Shown here piece by piece: positions 57,724 to 64,000 of a stretch of 64,000 nt of DNA; the stretch's first letter is position 1; every line of letters starts with the position of its first letter. Location of the stretch: NCBI GenBank assembly GCA_030068075.1, contig CM057832.1, positions 77,897,502-77,961,501 on the forward strand, in the 5' to 3' direction. A program made the position numbers and the translations under genes. The notes below the pieces were generated by a model. The model was given only the letters and a program-made list of their open reading frames with translations, searched no databases and was not told where the DNA came from. The DNA is from Paguma larvata (Eukaryota; Chordata; Mammalia; Carnivora; Viverridae).

Positions 57724-58532
57724 CTTTTAAGGATTATCAGACTAAGACATGGGAGGCTGCAGGACAGGCAAGTGACATCACTTTCATTAACGGGGTATGG
57801 AAAACTCGGTGCGGGATAGATTGCTTAAGAAAAATAATAGAGCGAGTACGGCAGCGTTGTTGCTTGAAGTCATAGTCAATCAATTTGGTTGTTTGTGGTT
57901 TTAGTGAATTTGTGAATAATGGAATTTGGGTCCTTTGATTGGTTTTAGGCTAAGAACTTTGAAAATAATCTAGTTTCATGGGATTAGAAAGAGTAAGGGT
58001 GGGAAGGTTATATTTTATTCAAAAATGAGCTCGGACTAAATGGCTGACATACAAAAAGGAGATAAGCAGACATGCCTGAAGACAGAGGAAAAGAAATAGT
58101 TTCTTCTGGGGTTAGGTCTGGAAATTTCTTTTCCTGAACACTATTAAGTGCCTTACAGCTGTGAATACAGTGGTAAATCACTGTTTACATAAATCCAAAA
58201 TTCTGCTGTGTAAGAAAATGCCAGGAATAAATTGGAATTACTGGAAATCAGTCGAGGAGGCTCTTCACAACCCAACCTGTGGCAGAATCCAGTACGGGTG
58301 CATAATTCGTAGGGCCTGGCCCAAAATGAAAATGCCGGTTCCCTGTTGAGAAACTCTTAAGATTTCAAGACGGCAATTCCAGGGTATTAAAAAAGTTGGG
58401 GGCCCCGCGTGGCTAAATGGGTCTGACCCTCATGAAGCCAGCTCGGGGTTAATCAAAGGGCTTCAGAAGATCTAGAGTGGGAACCCTATTTGAATTCTAT
58501 CGCTGATGCTCTGTATCGTCCTGAGCAACTTT
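57724..58532. other. TRPM3 intron 1, nothing recognised
   Basis: Unique-looking sequence; a SINE-head-like GGGGCCCCGCGTGGCT at about 58401-58416 was not accepted. Confidence 0.45.
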
Positions 58533-58682
58533 TGCTTCCGAGGGAGCAGGGGAGGGGGAGAGAGGACAGCAGGCTCTGCATTGACCACACAGAGCCTGAT
58601 GCAGGGCTCCAACTGGAGAGCCGTGAGATCATGACCTGAACTGAAGTCAGATGCTCAACAGACCGAGCCACCTAGGTGTCCC
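58533..58682 (-). mobile_element. CAN-SINE, tail end truncated
   Basis: 'gggagcaggggagggggagagagg', 'acagagcctgatgcagggctccaactggagagccgtgagatcatgacctg' and the head 'gccacctaggtgtccc'. The A-rich tail is missing on the left. Confidence 0.85.
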
Positions 58683-58911
58683 TGCTCCTCTGTTTCTTGA
58701 TATGTGCGGTTTGCTAACTAATCCTTACTTTGAAAATATCCTTGGGAAAGATAAGTTAGGTAATCTGTGAAAGACCCCAGGGCCAAGGAAGACCACAATT
58801 TCAAAAAAATCCTAAAAGTGTTGGCAGGGCTGGAGAGTGTACTGCTCTCCTGGGTGTAGGGGGGCCATTTCTCCTAATCTTAGAAGCTAAGTCATTAAAG
58901 AAGTGTTTGTT

Positions 58912-59086
58912 TGTTTTTAATGTTTATTTTTTTGAGAGAGAGCCTGAGCAGGGGAGTGACACAGAATCTGAAACGGACTTCAGGCTCTGGGCTGTCAGCA
59001 CAGAGCCCAATGTGGGGCTCGAACTCAGGAACTCCTGACCTGAGCTGAAGTCAGATGCTTAACTGACTGAGCCACCCAGGTGCCCC
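58912..59086 (-). mobile_element. Felid CAN-SINE (SINEC type) with exact TSD
   Basis: Tail left, head 'gccacccaggtgcccc' right; internal GA-rich part is short. The duplication aagaagtgtttgtt is exact at 58898-58911 and 59087-59100. Confidence 0.95.
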
Positions 59087-59930
59087 AAGAAGTGTTTGTT
59101 GATGGCTTATAAAGTGCTCTACAGTGTCCCTGGTGTGGGGCTCCTCTCTGTCCTTGTGCAGGTCACTGTCAAGTGGGAGATGCAGCCTATAAAGCAGTAC
59201 ATGGAAACCTAAGTATGAAACATGAAATGCAGGGGAAGGAATAACTGACACAAGGGGAGTGATCTAGGAGAAAGGTGAGGAAAAGTCTCCCGGAAAAGGC
59301 AACATTTAAGTTACTCCAAATTTTAAGTGGAGGAAAGTCAAGTTTGGGGAATGGCATTTTAGGAGAAGAGAACAGTCTCTTAAACAGGAGAGAGTGTGCT
59401 GTGTTCGAGGGACTAAGAGATCAGTAGGCTGTGGCCAGGGAATGGGGTGCAGACTGCTAGGAAGTAAAATTGGAGGTGAGGGGGAAATAGAGGGCCAGAT
59501 ATGTAACCTCTTGTAGGTTAAAGAGAAGTCTGGGTTTTATTCTAAGCGTGGTGGGAAAAACTTTGGAGAGTTGTGAGCAGGGAAATGATGTGAGCAGATA
59601 GATCTTCCTAAACTCTGGGGGGATGGTTTGTAGGTACAGTTAAAAGGGACAAAGGGAGGAAGGGAGAGGCAGTTGTGGGAGAACTTGGTAAGCAATACTC
59701 ATGGCCTGAACCAGGTTGGCGGCAGTGGTGCTGGGAAGAAATTGGCTTTCTAATGTGCTCTGGTGGGAGGAGCAACTGGGGCTGCAGCTTGGACACACCT
59801 GAGTGTAACGAGAGACTCGACAAATCGACAATGGATCCCAGGTTTCTGTCTTGGGCAACTAAGTGGATGGTAATCTTCACCGAAATCATAAAGACGTAGA
59901 GGCAAACTGTCTTTTGGAAGAAGTCCAGTT

Positions 59931-60154
59931 TTTTTTTTTTAATTTTTTTTTAATGTTTATTTATTTTTGAGAGACATAGAGGCACAGCATGAACAGGGGA
60001 AGGGCAGAGAGAGAAGGAGACACAGAATCGGAAGCAGGCTCCAGGCTCTGAGCCGTCAGCACAGAGCCCGATGCGGGGCTAAAACTCACAGACAGCGAGA
60101 TCATGACCTGAGCTGAAGTCGGCCGCCCAAACGACTGAGTCACCCAGGTGCCCC
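59931..60154 (-). mobile_element. Felid CAN-SINE (SINEC type) inside L2
   Basis: Tail left, head 'gtcacccaggtgcccc' right. The duplication aagaagtccagtt is exact at 59918-59930 and 60155-60167. Confidence 0.96.
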
Positions 60155-60351
60155 AAGAAGTCCAGTTCTTAACTTGCAGATTTTGAGATGGTATCAACTT
60201 GAACATGTGACTGGAGTCCAGAGGAGAAGCCGGACTTAGAGATCATTTAGATGTTACCAGTTTATAGATGGTATTAAAGTTCTGGGAATGAGTGGTGTCA
60301 ATTAAGATGGCTGTGCATAGAGAGATAAGGGGGTTTAAGGAAAATCCCTGT

Positions 60352-60569
60352 GGGTGTGCTCGGGTGGCTCAGTTGGTTAAGGTTCCGACTTAGACTTTGG
60401 CTCTGGTCATGATCTCAAGGTTCACAGGTTCCAGTCCTGTGTCAGGCTCTGTGCTGACAGCTCAGAGCCTGGACCCTCTTCTAGGTTCTCCCTTTCTCTC
60501 TGCCCCTCCCCCACTGGTTCTCTCCCTCTCTCTGTCTGTCTCTCAAAAAGTATTTAAAAAAAATTTAAA
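60352..60569 (+). mobile_element. Felid CAN-SINE (SINEC type) inside L2, diverged
   Basis: Head 'gggtgtgctcgggtggctcagttggttaagg', body 'gtcaggctctgtgctgacagctcagagcctgg', tail 'ctcaaaaagtatttaaaaaaaa'. Confidence 0.92.
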
Positions 60570-61110
60570 CCATCTGGATTTATTTAGCAGAAGGGTATTG
60601 AAGGAAACCAAGAAAGACCCAGAGATGTACATATGTAATTATGTCACTGAGGCCTAGAGAGGAGGGTCCTTCAGGAAGAACGTCACCAAGAAGACTGGAT
60701 GTCAAGAAAAACGAGGACTCTTAATATCCTACTGTACTTAGCAATTTTGGTTCCTAGTGTACTTGCTAAGAGCTGTCTCATTGTAATAACAGGAACCAAA
60801 GCCAGATTGGAGTAGGCTAAGGAACGAGGTGAGGTAATGGAAACAGTGTATGTACTTGGTATTTGGAGTTTAACATAGAAGAGCAGAAAAATGGGATGGT
60901 GCCTGGAGGGCATATGCAGTCATGGTGTTTTTTTTTTGTTTGTTTTTTTAAGATGAACAATACTGCAGTGTATTTGTGTCCTGATAGAAATGATTCCACA
61001 TAGAAGGAGGGGATGATAGTGGAAGAGAAGAGACACCTGTAAAATAGAGTTGTAGAGCAGGCTGGAGGGATGTATCCAACTATGCAAAAAGATGGACTCT
61101 AAGAGCCCAG

Positions 61111-64000
61111 GGTAAATGTCATTGTAATACTGGAAATAACCACGCCCCAATTTCTGACACTGCTTATGTTTGTGTTATCGAACCTGTTTTATATACTTGA
61201 TGCCCTTGGCTTGCCAGAGGAAGAGACCTGGTCTAATTTATCTGACCTCTAGTAGTGCCTTAAGTGCCATCTAAATGAATTTCCTGCAATGTTGTAGAGA
61301 AGAAAAAATGAATTTGAACTCCGATCTTTAAAGAGTTGGTAGATGGTTTGCCCTAAGATACAAGATGGCGGTTCCTTGAAGAGTACAAACATGAAATGCA
61401 ACTCCTAACTTAGGTTTGCTGAATCGGAGAAGAAAACAGTGGATAAATCTCCTTGACCAGAATGCTGTACACGGAACTATCTGCTCATGAGCCTGTAGCA
61501 CATAAGACGTCCTTAAGAATGTGAATGACTTCAGCTCTGGGTGGAAGGCAAAAGGCAGACTTGGAAAGTTGGAAAACTCTCAAGCTGTGCTCACTGCAGT
61601 AGGGAATAATTCCGGGTCTGGAAGCTAGGCCAGTCTGGTTTCGTTCAGCTCCTTTTGTCAGCTTGTCTCAGAAGAGGTGGAAACATGACTGGATTTGGAG
61701 GAATAGCAGATGAAGGAAGACGGAGATTAGTTACAGGAAGGCTGGGTTGACACTGGAGTAATCTTAGCCTTGTTATAGAAAATTGTACTTCTCTGCGTTC
61801 TGAAATTGAGGGCTGAGGCTAAGATTTAGGAAGAAATAAACTGTCAGACCTAGCAGAGAAACATTATTAAGCAGATTGGGTGAAACCGTCACCTGTCTGT
61901 AATGTTAATATTCTGGATCATTCTTTTAGATTTCTTAAGTGTGAAGTTTCATGGACCCAAAAAGGTATAACCTACATTGTTTTCTGTTTTTAGAAAATCA
62001 TATGGTTTTCTGTCCACGCAATTTCAGTAATGAGCATAAATATTGAGAAAAAACAAACTTAACCCGCTTTCATGGTGCCAGGCCTTACTTCTGGAAGCCT
62101 GTTTTGTAGAGAATGGGGACCCTAAATTACTGAGAAACAAAGGTATTGTTACTTGGAAAATGCCAGGTTTCTTCATTGTGTGGATGGACAGTTTGACTCC
62201 TGGATTCTGGTCACATTCCCAAATAGTCTCCAAAGGATAAATCTTAAACAAAAATGGCAAATTTGGATTTGGTTTTTAAAGGGTAGTGCATAAAAAATTG
62301 CTCTTTAAGGATTTTTTTTTTCTTGGACATCTTGACTGAATCTTTCCTGTTTATGTCCAATGTTTTTAGTGTTATCTGTCAAAGTGAAAATTTGCTACAA
62401 ACATGAGACGGGAATTTAATGTTAAGGAAAGCAAGTGGCTCACAGCAGGGAAATGGAGGTTTTCTCCGGGGTTTTTGCTTTGGTGAGCAAACGATGGCAG
62501 AAAAATGCCAGGAACTGAACAAGACTGAATAATCCGTTGAATAGGGGATGGTCCTGGAATACAATTGTTCAGTTTCCTGGGCTGAGATTTAGACAGCAGG
62601 TTTTGCATGGTTGATATTATATCCTGATGTGGTAATATGCATGGGGGGGCACTTCAAAGGTCCCCTATCTTACTGGGGATGTGATAAAGTTTTAAAAATT
62701 AAATCTCCAGTGAACACAAAGTTATCTGAGTTGCTATAATAAACAGTCGTCTGAAAGGTTTAGAGATACCGGGAAACATATCTCAGTGTGTCTTAATTAT
62801 CAGCTGAATAATTTCCAAAAGCTAACTGTTTCTAAGAAACCAAGTGTAGCAATATGACATGGGTTCAGCCAAATATCTCATTCAGAGTCCTTTCTAATTT
62901 CTGTGATGGTAGAAATGTTCTTAGCTCCTCTATAAATCTTTGGAGGTATCCTATTAGAATAAAGCTCACGGATCATGTTGTTGGTGCAATATAAGGGGGC
63001 AGAGATTTTTGAACTATATTTGGTGAAACCATAGGTTTTCATAAAGGGTCTATTTGGATTCCTTGGGAAACCGGGCTTGTGGTCAAGGAGTCCACTGCTT
63101 TGCTGCTAGGTCAGTAGCTAATAGAGCTTGAGGGATCTCAAAGGCAGACGGGTCCCATGAGTCAAGAGGGTAGAGAAAACCATTGCCCCAAAGAATACAT
63201 GAAGGTGGCATTTCTTGCCGCATCTACTTAAAATTGTATTGATGACCAGTCACCTGTCCTTCTGCATCTAAGATCGGATTGTTCGTGTTTCTCTTTTGGT
63301 ATGAGGTTTGAATAGTCCTGGTTCTTTCATAAGTTGGTCCTACTATCGTAGCACTGTGATACTTGCTCCATTGCTGCCTTTAGAGTATGTGCTTTACACC
63401 TTAGCTCTGAACATCATCCAGCAAGAAGGGGAGGCCTTTTATAGAAGACGAATTTCGTCGTAAGTGGGATGCTCTTTGAGGGAGTAAATAATCCACAGAG
63501 AAAGTCTCTGCAGTATTTTGTCCTCAGTGTTTTCCTTTGGTCTTCTTAAAAATCTTTTCCTGTCCCTGCCTTACTAGGCTTTGCACCCATACCACCCACC
63601 CCAGGATGTCTCTGATCCCTATTGTTCTTTCTTCTATTATGATGAGTAATGAGGAAAAAAGAATAATGTTTATGAAGATTTTAAACAAGAAAACAATGAG
63701 AAATTTTATTTAAAACAAGGTGCAGTAGAACATTTTAAAAGTTCAGTATATAACCAACCAATTGGTTCTATAATCGGTTGATTACTAATGACCTTGAGGA
63801 TTTGAGAGAATAATTTTAGATTTCATCAAATGAACTGCTGAAGCTTTGAGTTCAGAGTGTCAGAATTATACCCAATATATGCATCTGACCTAAGATAGGA
63901 GCATAGTTGTCTTTATGACTTCTGTTCCAGAAGTCATTAGTTGAACTTCTATTATAGGAAGGAGAGAAGCCAAACTATATTGGAACTTCTTAATAGTGTA
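61111..64000. other. TRPM3 intron 1, nothing recognised to window end
   Basis: About 2.9 kb of AT-rich sequence without a nameable repeat, RNA gene or exon. The overlapping frames of 60-80 codons have no recognisable content. Its lack of felid SINEs is notable compared with the preceding kilobases. Confidence 0.5.

Larger units (their letters stand above)
59101..61110 (-). mobile_element. L2 LINE, reverse, interrupted by two CAN-SINEs
   Basis: L2 landmarks in reverse run across the interval. Before the first SINE: 'gaagtctgggttttattctaagcgtggtggg', 'gagttgtgagcagggaaatgatgtgagcag' and 'cccaggtttctgtcttgggcaactaagtggatgg'. Between the SINEs: 'ttatagatggtattaaag'. After the second: 'ggaaccaaagccagattggagtagg' and 'gaagagcagaaaaatgggatggtgcctggagggcatatgcagtcatgg'. 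This reaches well into the RT-coding part of L2 but is fully decayed. Confidence 0.8.

Noticed and set aside
58385..58470. SINE- or tRNA-like GGGGCCCCGCGTGGCTAAATGGGTC
   Set aside because: Only the first bases resemble a SINE head. The B-box region and body do not follow and no tRNA cloverleaf can be folded by eye.

Overview
This is a stretch of mammalian nuclear DNA, almost certainly from a cat or close feliform carnivore. The main evidence is about 25 copies of a tRNA-derived CAN-SINE. Its head is a GGGGCGCCTGGGTGGCTCAG-like sequence, its body has the 'gctctgtgctgacagctcagagcctgg' type, and its A-rich tail is AAATAAATAAAC-like. This is the felid SINEC form. Carnivore L1 3' ends, MIR, L2, MER5-type hAT elements and ordinary microsatellites fill in the background. 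There is no bacterial, phage or CRISPR content.

Only one coding segment is supported. It is the first coding exon of an alpha-type isoform of TRPM3, the melastatin-family cation channel, on the + strand at 38529-38711. It encodes 61 residues, from [11 protein letters not shown] to SGLPSQQTP. An in-frame stop lies upstream, and a GTGAGT splice donor directly after codon 61 leaves a phase-0 junction. It sits in a CpG island (about 38170-38830) with a CCAAT box and an NRF1-like site, and about 330 nt before the start codon are free of ATG. Everything to the right (38712-64000) is the beginning of the very long first intron. Everything to the left (1-38170) is 5' flanking DNA, or intron of a still longer transcript.

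Layout. 1-5.9 kb: flanking DNA with MER5A, MIR and one SINE. 5.9-12.2 kb: L2 and MIR debris with two SINEs. 13.6-16.9 kb: old L1 followed by a HAL1-like element. 17-28 kb: many SINEs, simple repeats and MIRs. 28.4-29.6 kb: a young, 5'-truncated L1 whose ORF2 end is still open and which splits an older MIR. 30-36 kb: SINEs, including two stacked on one target site. 36-42 kb: a repeat-poor island around the TRPM3 promoter, with candidate conserved regulatory sequence. 42-64 kb: intron 1, with old L1, L2, MIR, hAT and LTR-like copies, a nested L1 locus (51.2-53.3 kb) and an L2 carrying several SINEs (58.9-61.1 kb).

I looked for an undescribed system and found none. The observations worth a second look concern transposon insertion structure, small tandem repeats born inside old transposons, a palindromic filler at one SINE junction, and candidate enhancers near the TRPM3 promoter. 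Repeat family names come from reading the sequence by eye. Boundaries of old repeats are approximate, usually within 10-50 bases.
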